Source of the DNA: Bradyrhizobium erythrophlei
Lineage (GTDB): Bacteria; Pseudomonadota; Alphaproteobacteria; Rhizobiales; Xanthobacteraceae
Length of the DNA: 64,000 nucleotides
Assembly: GCA_900129675.1 (NCBI GenBank)
Contig: FSRD01000001.1
Coordinates: forward strand, 1,911,501 to 1,975,500
Direction of reading: 5' to 3'
Under the pieces are notes generated by a model. It saw only the letters and a program-made list of their open reading frames with translations. It was not told the origin of the DNA and searched no databases. Positions 19,331 through 28,747 of this stretch are shown in pieces; the first letter of the stretch is position 1; each line of letters starts with the position of its first letter. The translations under genes were made by a program, and so were the position numbers.

Positions 19331-19520
19331 ATGTTGAGCTCCGAAGAGTTCGCTTCGTTACTTGAAGTTAGCAGGGGTGATGCACGACGCGATATTCCCC
19401 AACTGCATTGGGAACGCCGTTGGGTTATGCATTAAGACGACTTGGAGTGCTTGGGCTGACGGAGGCTGGTATTCGCCGACTCGCAGCAGGTAATGACCGA
19501 ACCCATTTATTGCCCCGGTA
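19331..19520 (+). pseudogene. Frameshifted small hypothetical gene
   Basis: Protein-like segments lie in successive frames: MLSSEEFASLLEVSRG, then VMHDAIFPN, then GYALRRLGVLGLTEAGIRRL. Together they resemble a small Bradyrhizobium protein of about 60-70 residues, so at least two frameshifts are needed. No intact product is possible. Confidence 0.4.
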
Positions 19521-19570
19521 GTTCGAATAGGTCGCCTCCAAGCTGTGGGCTGGTGAACAATTAGGAGCGG

Positions 19571-20111
19571 TTACGGCGAAAGATCCATCTCTAGGGGCAA
19601 GTTTAGTTTGCTCTGGACTTCGGCAATTCCCTTCGCGGCATTGCCGAACATACTGAGAGCGGCGAGCCGCGCACATAGTCCTGCACGAAACGCGAAACTG
19701 ATGGAAAGCGAACGGTGCCCGCAACCGACTGAATGGTGATGTCGCAGAATCCTCCCGCGTCCACCAGTGCACGCAGCTGTTCTGCCTCGGCGAGCGCGAA
19801 GGGAGCGCGCATGATGCCCGCCGCCTCGCTGCTTACGTGCCGCGTAAAGGCAGCGGCCAACGCACCGAACCCAGGACTGTATTGGATGCGCTGCCACACC
19901 ATGAGTCCAAGGCGACCGCCGGCCACCAGCACGAGACGGGCACCTTCCCAGTCGCGCCCACCCGCTGCGCAGCGAGCCGCGCCACGACACAGGTACCGCA
20001 CGCGACATCCAACACGCGCTCACCTGGTCGCGGATCAGCGAATGCAACGACGAGCGGCGCCCAAGGTGCGAAGACAGTCGGAACCAGGGCGTGCTCGTAT
20101 GTCAGCGGCAT
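19571..20111 (-). pseudogene. SAM-dependent methyltransferase remnant
   Basis: The 5' part (ATG 20111: MPLTYEHALVPTVFAPWAPL, then VLDVACGTCVVARLA) holds the class I methyltransferase SAM-binding motif. The C-terminal part continues in other frames (FGALAAAFTRHVSSEAAGIM, FCDITIQSVAGTVRFPSV, then EVQSKLNLPLEMDLSP). About 100 central residues are missing and at least two frameshifts are present, so the gene is dead. Confidence 0.75.
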
Positions 20112-20203
20112 TTCTAGCTATCTGCCATTGTCCTTGGTCAGCCATCGCCCTTTCCTTGCCAGCAATCAACTCTGGCGCTTGCCGTCCTCCCACTCACTGA
20201 ATC

Positions 20204-20401
20204 TCAATTCCGCTGCGCAACTTTGACTTCGCGAATCGCCAGATAAAGGCTGCTCGAACCCACAATGACGGGAAGTAGTCCCATTAGCGTCCAAGCCAAA
20301 TGCGAAACCAAATGCGAGCCAGCGCCGATCGTGCCAGCGGCAATCCAGATTCCAAAGGCAATGATACTTACCGAGATTGAGAGCGAGAATGCGTCATTCA
20401 T
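20204..20401 (-). CDS. Small membrane protein (65 aa)
   Basis: Two hydrophobic segments (SLSISVSIIAFGIWIAAGTI and LAWTLMGLLPVIVGSSSLYL) and a charged tail REVKVAQRN. ATG 20401 is chosen for GGAGG five bases before it. Unknown function. Confidence 0.6.
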   Translation of the reverse strand: MNDAFSLSISVSIIAFGIWIAAGTIGAGSHLVSHLAWTLMGLLPVIVGSSSLYLAIREVKVAQRN

Positions 20402-20563
20402 GATGACCTCCAAAGGCCTATGCCTGTTGGATGAATGCCAGTCTGTCAGTAAGTCTCGGCATCAATTCGGGGCCGCCACTCAACCTCGTCAGCCAGCTCG
20501 TAAAGGCAGGGAAGGGAGGAATATCGTGGCTTGTCATTCGCCTTCTCCGAGTTCGGCAGGGTC

Positions 20564-20782
20564 TTAAGAACTGACTCTGGCGGAGAATAACTTGTCCGTG
20601 GAACGATCGAGCCGCTTATCGGAGCCTTGCGCCCCGTTTAAATGACCGATCAGCTCGCCGGAAAGTCGATAGATATTGATCCCTTTTAGATGATAAAGTT
20701 CTTGGCCATTAAGGTCGAAGATGACCGCGCCGTTCACCACCCCAACGTGGGTGCCATTGCTATTGAAAATATTGCCGCTCAT
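20564..20782 (-). CDS. Small repeat-strand protein (72 aa)
   Basis: Successive beta-hairpin-like units: NIFNSNGTHVGVVNG, VIFDLNGQELYHLKG, NIYRLSGELIGHLNG, then a basic tail ending TDKLFSARVSS. TTGGAGATC lies upstream of ATG 20782. A fragment of a paralog (last 40 residues) occurs at 27603-27725. Function unknown. Confidence 0.65.
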   Translation of the reverse strand: MSGNIFNSNGTHVGVVNGAVIFDLNGQELYHLKGINIYRLSGELIGHLNGAQGSDKRLDRSTDKLFSARVSS

Positions 20783-20910
20783 GACTGATCTCCAAGAGAG
20801 GCCCCGGAACCAAGTTGCGCTTGTTGGACGCCGGTGGCGAGACAATTCGGGCGCCACGCCGGACACTTTGGGTATCCAGACAATCGTCGCCAAAAGCCAA
20901 CGGAGGCAAT

Positions 20911-21084
20911 TTAGCCCGGACGCCTTAATTCGCCCGTGAGAAGCTTTGTGACCTGAGGCAATTTCAGGGGAGCTGTTACATAGCAATCGACGCAGCGGAA
21001 TTTGCGTCCTCCCGTTTTCACGAGCACAAATCGCATTGGCATGCAGCACTTCGGGCAGATCGGAGGCGGGGAATTCTTGGGCAT
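20911..21084 (-). CDS. Small zinc-ribbon protein (57 aa)
   Basis: Reads MPKNSPPPICPKCCMPMRFV then KTGGRKFRCVDCYVTAPLK. Two CxxC pairs (CPKC and CVDC) form a likely zinc ribbon. GGGAG precedes the ATG by five bases. One of several small Cys-pair proteins in this window. Confidence 0.7.
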   Translation of the reverse strand: MPKNSPPPICPKCCMPMRFVLVKTGGRKFRCVDCYVTAPLKLPQVTKLLTGELRRPG

Positions 21085-21498
21085 GGGATCTCCCTTTCAC
21101 CAGGCGGGAGCTCAACACTCTCAGTCACCGATAACAGCCGAAAGCGCGAAACGGTGATAAACCACCCTGCGCCTTGAACGGGCCAATAGCGAGTCAATTC
21201 CAAGCAATCGACACGGTATTCAGGCACTCAGCCATTTCCAGTTTAGATCGGCGCAATCACGGTATCGTTCGATCCGCAGGATGAAGGATCAGACTATTGC
21301 GGCTGGCGGCTTCCCCACTCGAATTATCAACATTGATTGGCATCGATAGTAGCGTAGCGACGTCCGATCTTGTCTTTACCGATATCCGATGTCTGCTTTT
21401 GGCCGCACAACTCGGACATGCCGCCGTGGTCGCTCTATGTCCGTTGTTGGGGGCAGAGCGGAAACCATATGCTCGCATTGAGTTTTTCCGGTTTTGAC
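21085..21498. other. Gene-less stretch
   Basis: No gene is seen. The part near 21380-21500 (TGTCTGCTTTTGGCC, CGGACATGCCGCC, ACCATATGCTC) has the look of an intergenic repeat that recurs in Bradyrhizobium-type genomes; a looser echo lies near 25855-25920. Confidence 0.4.
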
Positions 21499-21659
21499 CC
21501 ACACCGGAGCCGTTGCCGGAACGCCGCGAGCCACTTTTTCAAATCCGGATCCGCCTCCGGCAGGGCGATCATGACGCCAATCCGGCGCGGCTGCTGCGCC
21601 GCGAGCGGCCACGCGGCTGCAGCGCCGTCGAGCAGCGTGATGAACGCGCGTCGTTTCAT
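21499..21659 (-). pseudogene. ABC-type substrate-binding protein, 5' fragment
   Basis: From ATG 21659: MKRRAFITLLDGAAAAWPLA then QQPRRIGVMIALPEADPDLK and LAAFRQRL. This is the Tat-type signal and first strand of the ABC substrate-binding family common in Bradyrhizobium. Homology stops after about 52 residues at the repeat-like segment, so only the 5' end remains. Confidence 0.7.
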
Positions 21660-21984
21660 TGGCACCTGGTCGGCCTCTTGTCCTCTAGGGAAAGGATAGC
21701 ACACCTCGGTGGTGCAGGAGACCCTGCGCTGCGGAATTTCAACCCCGCCTATGTCCTCCTTGGGGTCACTCGCGTCGTTTGGGCCATGTCCGATTATCGG
21801 GTATTTCCAGAAATGCGGGCCTGCCTTGCATCGCTTGCGCCACGATCTCCGAAGATTTCGCCCCTTTTTAGCAAGTTCAGATACTATTCCCGTCGGTCCT
21901 TCCTTGTTCGGAATACGACCGTTCGGTGATACGAGCCAATTGTGACCCCTTAACCCTTCGTCGACGCGCACCTGTAACGACAAC
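21660..21984. other. Gene-less stretch upstream of the transglutaminase gene
   Basis: No credible coding region or RNA motif was recognised on either strand. Confidence 0.45.
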
Positions 21985-22869
21985 ATGGCGATCTTCATCG
22001 TTCGGCATATTACAACATATCGGTACAAGCGCGAGATAAGGCTCGGCCGGCATCAATTGATGGCACGCCCGCGGGACAGTTTTGATCAACGACTGATCAA
22101 TTTTTTGCTCGATGTAACGCCCAAGCCCTCAGAGGTGAGATGGCTTCATGATGTCTTCGGGAATTGCGTTGCGCACGTCGATTTTGACTGTGTGAGCGAT
22201 CACTTGCGATTCGAGTGTGTCATCAAGGTCGATCACACTCCGGAGAACGCCCCGGACTTTAGAATTGAAGATTACGCGAAAGACCATCCATTCGCCTATC
22301 ATGAGGAAGAAGCGTCTGACCTGGCACCGTATGTCCAGAGATGGTTCTCCGACCCGGAAGATCATGTCGGCCGATGGCTGGACACGTTTCTCACGCGCGG
22401 AACGAGACGCCCGACGGGCCAGGTCTTGATGACCCTCAATGAAGCAATCTCGGATGGATTCGCGTATGACCGCCGCACGGCGCCAGGAACTCAAAGTCCC
22501 TCCACAACACTTGAACTCAGGAAAGGCACCTGTCGGGACTTTGCCGTTCTGATGATTGAAGCCGCACGCACTTTGGGTTTCGCCGCGCGCTTCATCACCG
22601 GCTATATCTACGTGCCGGATCGCGATGGACCTACCTGGCTGGGAGGGGGAGCCACCCACGCCTGGTGCCAGATTTACGTCCCCGGTTCCGGCTGGGTCGA
22701 GTTCGATCCGACCAATGGAATCGTCGGAAACCGAGATCTGATCCGCGTTGCGGTGGCCAGGGTCCCGAGCCAGGCCATCCCCTTGTTCGGCACGTATTGG
22801 GGGGATCGCGAGGATGAGCTTGGGATGAATGTGGAAGTCAACGTCAAAACAGCATCGGCGCTTTTGTAG
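21985..22869 (+). CDS. Transglutaminase-like protein
   Basis: A 294-residue protein. Residues 1-80 form the bacterial transglutaminase N-terminal beta domain (FIVRHITTYRYKREIRLG). The papain-like core has the full triad: Cys183 in RKGTCRDFAV, His225 in GATHAWCQIY and Asp241 in EFDPTNG. Such proteins act as peptidases or amidotransferases. No signal peptide, so probably cytosolic. A second member follows 139 bases downstream in the same direction. Substrate unknown. Confidence 0.88.
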   Translation: MAIFIVRHITTYRYKREIRLGRHQLMARPRDSFDQRLINFLLDVTPKPSEVRWLHDVFGNCVAHVDFDCVSDHLRFECVIKVDHTPENAPDFRIEDYAKDHPFAYHEEEASDLAPYVQRWFSDPEDHVGRWLDTFLTRGTRRPTGQVLMTLNEAISDGFAYDRRTAPGTQSPSTTLELRKGTCRDFAVLMIEAARTLGFAARFITGYIYVPDRDGPTWLGGGATHAWCQIYVPGSGWVEFDPTNGIVGNRDLIRVAVARVPSQAIPLFGTYWGDREDELGMNVEVNVKTASALL

Positions 22870-23008
22870 GTATTGCTCAACGAAGTGGCAGGAACCCAAA
22901 CATCGCCAGGGCGTTGGAGTTCACGCGTCTTTGAGCTCACGAGTGTAGCGTTAGCATACACGGGATCGAAGCAGTCGAGCCGATCTCATCGACTTTGGAG
23001 GACGCTGA

Positions 23009-23818
23009 GTGAGAATCCGGGTCGGCTATGAGATGATCTACGACTTTCCGCAGCCAACACCCATGATCATGGTCCTGGGCATTCATTTTACCCGGGCTTC
23101 AGATGTTATCGTGCCCGATTATCTGACCACCGACCCCTCAGTTGCGATCGTCCCATACCGTGATGGCTTCGGTAACTGGTGCAGCCGTATCGTTGCTCCA
23201 ACCGGTCGCATGCGCCTGGCGGCTGATGGAATCATTCGCGACACAGGCTTGCCGGACGTCATTGTGCCCTCGGCTTCCCAACACGCGGTAGAGGGCTTGC
23301 CAGCAGAGACGATCGTGTATCTTCTTGGCAGCCGCTATTGCGAAACCGACCAGCTGTCCGATGTCGCCTGGAAGCTCTTTGAGACGGAGCCGCCCGGATG
23401 GGGGCGCGTTCAGGCGATCTGCGATTTTGTCCATAATCACATTCAATTTGGCTATGAGCACGCGCGCGCAACCAAGACGTCCTGGGAAGTGTTCAACGAG
23501 GGCAAGGGCGTTTGTCGCGACTACGCGCATCTGGCCATTACATTCTGCCGCTGCATGAACATTCCGGCCAGATACTGCACCGGCTATTTGGGCGACATGG
23601 GCATGCCTCCCCCATATGGCCCAGGGGATTTCGCTGGATGGTTCGAAGCCTACATTGGCGGGCGTTGGTACACATTCGATCCGCGTAACAACGTCCCACG
23701 GATTGGACGTATACTGATTGCTCAAGGACGTGACGCTGCTGATGTCCCGATTACACAGACGTTTGGGCCCAATACCTTGGTCAGTTTTAAAGTTTGGACC
23801 GATGAGATCACTTCCTAG
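23009..23818 (+). CDS. Transglutaminase-like protein with altered triad
   Basis: A 269-residue relative of the preceding gene. The nucleophile Cys169 (GKGVCRDYAH) and Asp224 (YTFDPRNN) are present. At the place of the usual His the sequence reads GDFAGWFEAY, so Ala209 replaces it, as far as alignment by eye allows. Activity may therefore differ or be lost. The start GTG/ATG region follows GGAGGACGCT. Tandem pairs of this family occur in alphaproteobacteria. Confidence 0.82.
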   Translation: MRIRVGYEMIYDFPQPTPMIMVLGIHFTRASDVIVPDYLTTDPSVAIVPYRDGFGNWCSRIVAPTGRMRLAADGIIRDTGLPDVIVPSASQHAVEGLPAETIVYLLGSRYCETDQLSDVAWKLFETEPPGWGRVQAICDFVHNHIQFGYEHARATKTSWEVFNEGKGVCRDYAHLAITFCRCMNIPARYCTGYLGDMGMPPPYGPGDFAGWFEAYIGGRWYTFDPRNNVPRIGRILIAQGRDAADVPITQTFGPNTLVSFKVWTDEITS

Positions 23819-24313
23819 CGGGTTACAATTGAAGCGATCGTTGACGCATACCGCCAAGATCCCGGCATCTATGCCCAAGGTTTACGGCGGCGACAGTTGG
23901 TTAGGCTGCGTACTTGCCGTGCCTACAGCCCGGAAAATTTGTGTTCGGTGATGCAAAAAGAACTTTCGCAACAGTATCGACCATGAACCGACTAACTCTA
24001 ACCTGGCTGCGGTGGGAGCGAATGCTCCAGGAAGAAACGCAGCATTTCCCTCGTTGCGTCCGGTCCTCGCGGATCAGTGTAGGAGCCCGCAGGGCTGCCC
24101 CCCCGACCATGCGTGTCCAGCTCCGTGGATGTTCCAGTGCTCAAAGATTCCGCGCCCCCTGGCGTCGGTATGGATCGTGTGGGTGTAGCCATGCCCTCCA
24201 AGTACCCGCCCAGAAGCGATCTAGCCAATGACCGTTAATGGAATGGTCCGGCCGTGCTCCGGCCCTGCCAGCACGACAAGCTGGCAAGGGGTGCCCAAGA
24301 CAAGGAGCACGCC
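23819..24313. other. Gene-less stretch, including the left flank of an IS110 element
   Basis: No gene recognised. The last 75 bases, with a GGTCCGGCCGTGCTCCGGCC dyad-rich stretch, belong to the IS110-type element. Confidence 0.45.
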
Positions 24314-25378
24314 ATGTCCCAGAAACTCAGCTCAGCGATCGCCGTGATAGGCATCGATATCGGCAAGAACTCGTTCCACATCGTGGGCCACGATCGGCGC
24401 GGCGCAATCGTGCTGCGGCAGAAGTGATCACGCGGCCAGGTAGAAGCACGGCTCGCCAACCTGCCACCGTGCTTGATCGGTATGGAGGCCTGCGTCGGCG
24501 CGCATCATCTCAGTCGCAAGCTCCAAATGCTCGGCCACGACGCCCGCCTGATGGCCGCGAAATACGTGCGCCCCTATTCGAAGGGACAGAAGAATGACTT
24601 CCGTGATGCGGAAGCCATCGCCGAGGCTGTCCAACGCCCGACCATGAAGTTTGTCGCGACCAAGACCGCCGACCAGCTCGACCTGCAGGCGCTGCACCGC
24701 GTGCGCGAGCGATTGGTCGGTCAGCGTACCGGCGTCATCAATCAGATCCGTGCGTTCCTGCTGGAGCGGGGCATCGCCGTGCGGCAAGGCCTGCGTTCGC
24801 TGCGGTCCGAGTTGCCGGGTATCCTCGCGACGCGCACCGATGTCCTCGCGCCTCGCATGTTGCGCATCATCGAGGACCTGGCAGGAGACTGGCGCCGACT
24901 GGACGCGCGCATTGAGGACCTCTCCAGCGAAATCGAAGCATTGGCTCGTCAAGACAAAGGCTGCGAGCGACTGATGACGGTCCCGGGCATCGGCCCGATC
25001 ATCTCGAGCGCGATGGTAGCCGCGATCGGCACCGGAGACGTGTTCTCGAAAGGCCGCGACTTCGGCGCCTGGCTTGGACTGGTGCCGAAGCAGATATCGA
25101 CAGGCGACCGCACGATCCTCGGCAAGATATCAAGGCGCGGCAATCGCTACCTGCGCGTTCTGTTCGTGCAAGCCGCGTGGGTTGTGCTGGTCAAGGTAAA
25201 GTGTTGGGAGCGCTATGGCCTCAAATCCTGGATCGAAGCCGCCAGGAAACGATTGCACCACAACGTGCTGGCGATTGCGCTCGCCAACAAGCTCGCCCGC
25301 ATCGCATGGGCGGTTCTCAACAAGGGGCGCGCCTTCGAGTGCGTCAAGACAGATGAGATGGCGTCCCGACCTGCTTGA
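24314..25378 (+). pseudogene. IS110-family transposase with nonsense codon
   Basis: Read from ATG 24314 (MSQKLSSAIAVIGIDIGKNS) a 354-residue DEDD transposase is complete except for a TGA at 24425-24427, codon 38, where a Trp codon is expected (QK-W-SRGQ). Family landmarks are IGIDIGKNSFHIVG, KNDFRDAEAIAEA, MTVPGIGPIISSAM and the Ser-type transposase_20 motif LGLVPKQISTG. Internal initiation would lose the first catalytic Asp. The element is presumably immobile. Confidence 0.85.
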
Positions 25379-26027
25379 TCCTCGCGCCGTGCTCGGGGCC
25401 CGTCAAGGCGCAGCCTGGCAGCGGGAGAGCAAGACGTCAGGACAGCACGACGGCCGGCCTTGACGGCCCTTGCGCGCGGCGCGTCTGCGCGCGCAGGCCG
25501 GGACGAAGGAACGACCGCCAGGCACGAACAAAGGAACAGTGCGAAGTGAGGGAGCTATCGATGACGTGACCAACATCCCTTACCCGCCGAGGTCTGCGAG
25601 AGGATGAGACGACGATGGAGGATCGGTCTTCCCGGCGCATGCGAACACTGGTGACCCGAATAGCCCCTTCGAGGCCTGTCCGCTAATTAGCTCGAATGCG
25701 CGCTGATATCCATGATGGCCCGGAGCACAACACGCTCCAATCAGAGGTCGGATACATTGATGCAAGACCGCATCTGCCAGGTTGACGAAACCTCTTGCAA
25801 CGCGCGGCCGGACCATACATTGGGTCAAAAACGGTCCTGATGCCCTTGAAATGGGATGTCTGTTTTACCCCCGAGAGCTCGGTCAGCTACGCTGCGATGT
25901 CATCGTCTGCTACGGTCGAGCGAAGCTCACCGACAAGCACCTCGCCTCCACCATCCATTGCACAGATGATGAGATTATCGGGTGGCTGAAGCGCCGTGAG
26001 CAACGGCGTAGGGGGAAGCAGCCACCG
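25379..26027. other. Gene-less stretch after the IS110 element
   Basis: The first part is the 3' flank of the element. A frame at 25782-26075 runs through repeat-like intergenic sequence and is not considered a gene. Confidence 0.4.
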
Positions 26028-26138
26028 TCACGTTGCAGCGCGATAGATAATCCAGATCACGACGAGAGCCGCTAGAAGGAGTATCCAATTGGAAATTTGG
26101 GTACCCGCTATCGATGTTTTCCGGCTAAACCATTCCAT
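26028..26138 (-). CDS. Small membrane protein (36 aa)
   Basis: MEWFSRKTSIAGTQISNWIL then LLAALVVIWIIYRAAT: an amphipathic start and one transmembrane helix. GGGAGGAAGG precedes the ATG by two to three bases. Conserved-looking but of unknown function. Confidence 0.6.
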   Translation of the reverse strand: MEWFSRKTSIAGTQISNWILLLAALVVIWIIYRAAT

Positions 26139-26819
26139 GGCCTTCCTCCCAGCTAGGACCGCCTCACTTGGGCGGCCTCCCACGCCTTCAACACCCCGAC
26201 GATATCACCGATTTCCCAAAGCCGCTCGGTTACCGTTGCGGCCATGGCCTCGCATTCTGGCCACACGCAAAAAGCCGCCAAGGTCTCCCTCGACGGCTCG
26301 TGCCGTTGCGTTTGCGTAGAGGTACTGTGTCGAGCGGTGCTCGAACGCAGCCCGTGCTCGCTCTTATTTGGACGCACGCGACCTTCAATGAGGCCGGTGG
26401 GTGCGTTGCCAGTGTGTCGGGCCAACGATCCCCGATCCTTGTGACATGTGACTGGCGGCGATGCTCTTCAAGCCAGCACGGCTGTCCCATTCGATGAATT
26501 GGCAAAGCGGATTTTCAATTGAGCGCCCTTCGATCATGATCGGCGATCAAGGTCAGCAGCTGATCCACCACAACGCCCGAGGGCAAAGCTCTCAAAGAGC
26601 AGTATCAGGGGGAAGCGAGAGCACAGTGGAAAGGGAAGCCCCTTGAGGGCGAGATAGATCGACGGGTGCTGATGGGTTCGCCCCACTCCAGCCCCTTGGC
26701 ACCGGCACTTCTTGGAAGGCGATGCACGCCTGATGCTGCGCGAAGCCCGCGATGACCGATCCTGATCGGCTTGCATGTCCGCTCTAGAAAACGGACAGTC
26801 CGAAGCGCATATTTGGGGC
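26139..26819. other. Stretch without a convincing gene
   Basis: A minus-strand frame (26153-26425) ends MAATVTERLWEIGDIVGVLK and AWEAAQ, which looks like the 3' part of a small hypothetical gene, but its upstream half has no protein-like composition. Nothing else recognised. Confidence 0.35.
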
Positions 26820-27131
26820 ATGTCAGAATCCAATCATCGCACTTGTAAATGCGGCGCGGTTTACGACCGCAGCGAGCACATTGTAGAGGAGCGCGAGATC
26901 AGCAGCTTTGAATGCGCCGTGTGCGGTGCAACTATCGAGAACTGGAACTCCGCTTGGGTTCCTCGATATCGATTCATTGCCTGTCCAGCTAGGACGCCCA
27001 ATGACGCCAAATCCATCGTGGATATCGCAACGGGGCAGAAGCCGGACCTCGATCCCACGCCAGAGGAGCAGGGCAAGGACCCGGCTGCGGCGGAATTGGG
27101 CGCCAGCTCTCACCTTCCATCGTCCAGGTGA
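26820..27131 (+). CDS. Zinc-ribbon hypothetical protein (103 aa)
   Basis: Starts MSESNHRTCKCGAVYDRSEH; CxC and CAVC Cys pairs (TCKCGAVY and FECAVCGATIENW) form a rubredoxin-like zinc ribbon. The C-terminal 40 residues (PTPEEQGKDPAAAELG) are low complexity and may be an extension after a frameshift. Role unknown. Confidence 0.6.
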   Translation: MSESNHRTCKCGAVYDRSEHIVEEREISSFECAVCGATIENWNSAWVPRYRFIACPARTPNDAKSIVDIATGQKPDLDPTPEEQGKDPAAAELGASSHLPSSR

Positions 27132-27338
27132 TGCCGGGCGGTGCAGGCCGGCCGCGCGGCTAATTAAGAAATCTCCTGGCGCGAACCGGCGGGCGGGTGC
27201 CGACCTTTCCTTCCACATATCGGCGAATTAATTCGCGTTTGGGCCCTGGCGGCGCATAATCTAACAATCACCGCTCCGCCTTCCAGGCATTACCGGTGAC
27301 AGAGAGTGTTGCGCTCCCGCCTGTTCGAGGGAAGCATC

Positions 27339-27587
27339 ATGTCCCAATCTCAACGCCTGTCGTCCGTCATTCCATTCGCTACAATTGGGCGCCCCGCCTG
27401 TCCGAAGTGAAAGGCCCAGATGATGCTCGTCAGCATCGAGCCAGCACGCGCCCCAGGCATCGACTTGCAGACGTTTGAATGCGCTGTCTGCAATCAACTA
27501 CTTAAGACCTTTGCCGCGTATGAAGACCCCATGAAGTCCAAGGGCCTTGGACGCTGGCTTCAAGGCGATTTGCACCCACCGAAGTAA
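27339..27587 (+). pseudogene. Zinc-ribbon protein with TGA at a Cys position
   Basis: From ATG 27339 an 82-codon frame runs MSQSQRLSSVIPFATIGRPA, CPK, then TGA (27408-27410), KAQMMLVSIEPARAPGIDLQ, TFECAVC and ends QGDLHPPK at TAA 27585. The TGA stands where the second Cys of a CPKC zinc knuckle is expected. A TGC-to-TGA mutation is the simplest reading. A downstream ATG (27420) could give a product lacking the first knuckle. Confidence 0.65.
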
Positions 27588-27602
27588 GGCCCGCCGGCGT
27601 GA

Positions 27603-27725
27603 AACGGCGAGCTACTGTCCGGCGAGTTGGTCGGGCATCTAAACGGCGCGCACGGCACCGAGAAGCGGCTCGATCGATTCACTGACAGATTGTTCCCCGG
27701 CAGAGGCAGATCTCGCCAAGTCTGA
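27603..27725 (+). pseudogene. 3' fragment of a paralog of the 72-aa repeat-strand protein
   Basis: Encodes GELLSGELVGHLNGAHGTEK then RLDRFTDRLFPGRGR and a TGA. It aligns with the C-terminal 40 residues of the protein at 20564-20782 (SGELIGHLNGAQGSDKRLDR). No start or N-terminal half is present. Confidence 0.65.
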
Positions 27726-27738
27726 CTGCTGAAGGCGC

Positions 27739-27918
27739 ATGATCCCGATCAAATCGACCGGTCGAACGCTAACCGAGATGCAAGAACTGGAGGCGATGGC
27801 CGTGGAGCTGCTAAAGACTGCCCGCAAGCTCCCTCCGGGGCCGGTACGCCACGATCTCCTTAAGGGCGTCGGGAAATTCCGTGCGCGGATCATCGCGCTG
27901 AAGGCGAAGGGGAAATGA
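27739..27918 (+). CDS. Small hypothetical protein (59 aa)
   Basis: MIPIKSTGRTLTEMQELEAM, then AVELLKTARKLPPGPVRHDL and a basic end IIALKAKGK. Helical, of a type seen repeatedly in Bradyrhizobium. GAAGG lies three bases before the ATG. Function unknown. Confidence 0.6.
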   Translation: MIPIKSTGRTLTEMQELEAMAVELLKTARKLPPGPVRHDLLKGVGKFRARIIALKAKGK

Positions 27919-28075
27919 TCGGCCTCGTCCAGCGGGTCAACAGTTCCCAAGGTCAATTAAACTAACCCAGCCTCGGTAACCTTGCCGCTTATCCGTGATC
28001 TTTCGAGCCTCAATGAGCGCTGCCGACAGCAAGGCTATCCGCGCTGCCGACGTTGATTCTGACGATCAAGCGGCA

Positions 28076-28501
28076 TCAACACATCCTGCGACATGCGAAA
28101 CATCTTTGGCAGATTCCACTGAGGGCTGAAAAAAGCCCACGACGCGACCGAACGGCAATGATCAGGGGTTTCTCGCTTCCTATTTTGAATTCGTAGACAG
28201 CAATTTCATAAACGAGCCGCGACCCAACGTAGCCAAGGGTCACGAACGCGTTTTCTTGCGAACCCTTTTGAGCAATTTCCCAACGATTTGCAACGGACAA
28301 CGCATCGCCGACAGCATTGCCGGTTTCTTTGTCGATCGATACGTGGCATTTAAAAGGTGCACTCGGCGCGGGCCGAACAAGTCCCTCGTCATTTACCCGC
28401 ACCCATTCCTTAATTTCACACGAATAGACCTCGGCCACGGCTCCGGTCGGGCACACAGCAATGGCCGCCATAGCGGCCGCAAATGTGGTGTTGAGTTTCA
28501 A
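28076..28501 (-). CDS. Secreted hypothetical protein (141 aa)
   Basis: An N-terminal signal peptide (MKLNTTFAAAMAAIAVCPTG, cleavage after AVA) precedes a beta-rich domain (EVYSCEIKEWVRVNDEGL, KCHVSIDKETG, GSRLVYEIAVYEFKIG). The last 25 residues (SRRGLFSALSGICQRCFACR) look atypical and may follow a frameshift. No family recognised. Confidence 0.6.
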   Translation of the reverse strand: MKLNTTFAAAMAAIAVCPTGAVAEVYSCEIKEWVRVNDEGLVRPAPSAPFKCHVSIDKETGNAVGDALSVANRWEIAQKGSQENAFVTLGYVGSRLVYEIAVYEFKIGSEKPLIIAVRSRRGLFSALSGICQRCFACRRMC

Positions 28502-28747
28502 TCAAATTACTTTCCGAACTGGCTTGTTATTCTCCCTTGGCGGCACAGGAATCCATTATCGCAAGCATTGCAGTGGCAAGGTTACCGTCGTGAGTACTCC
28601 CGTGCGATAGTCAGCACTCGCGTTGGACAGACATTGAAAAATTGTACCACGTGAACGACCACAAAAGTGCTAACCCGGTTGGGATTGCGGTTTTTTCCTT
28701 GGGCCAGCTATCGCTCAAGCGCCGTCAACAGCGACTAGGGGGCGAAC

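Noticed and set aside
24473..25378. Internal start giving a shorter IS110 transposase
   Set aside because: It would lack the first catalytic Asp; the full frame with one TGA fits the family better.
25782..26075. Plus-strand frame of 97 codons
   Set aside because: Runs through repeat-like intergenic sequence, with no ribosome binding site or family.
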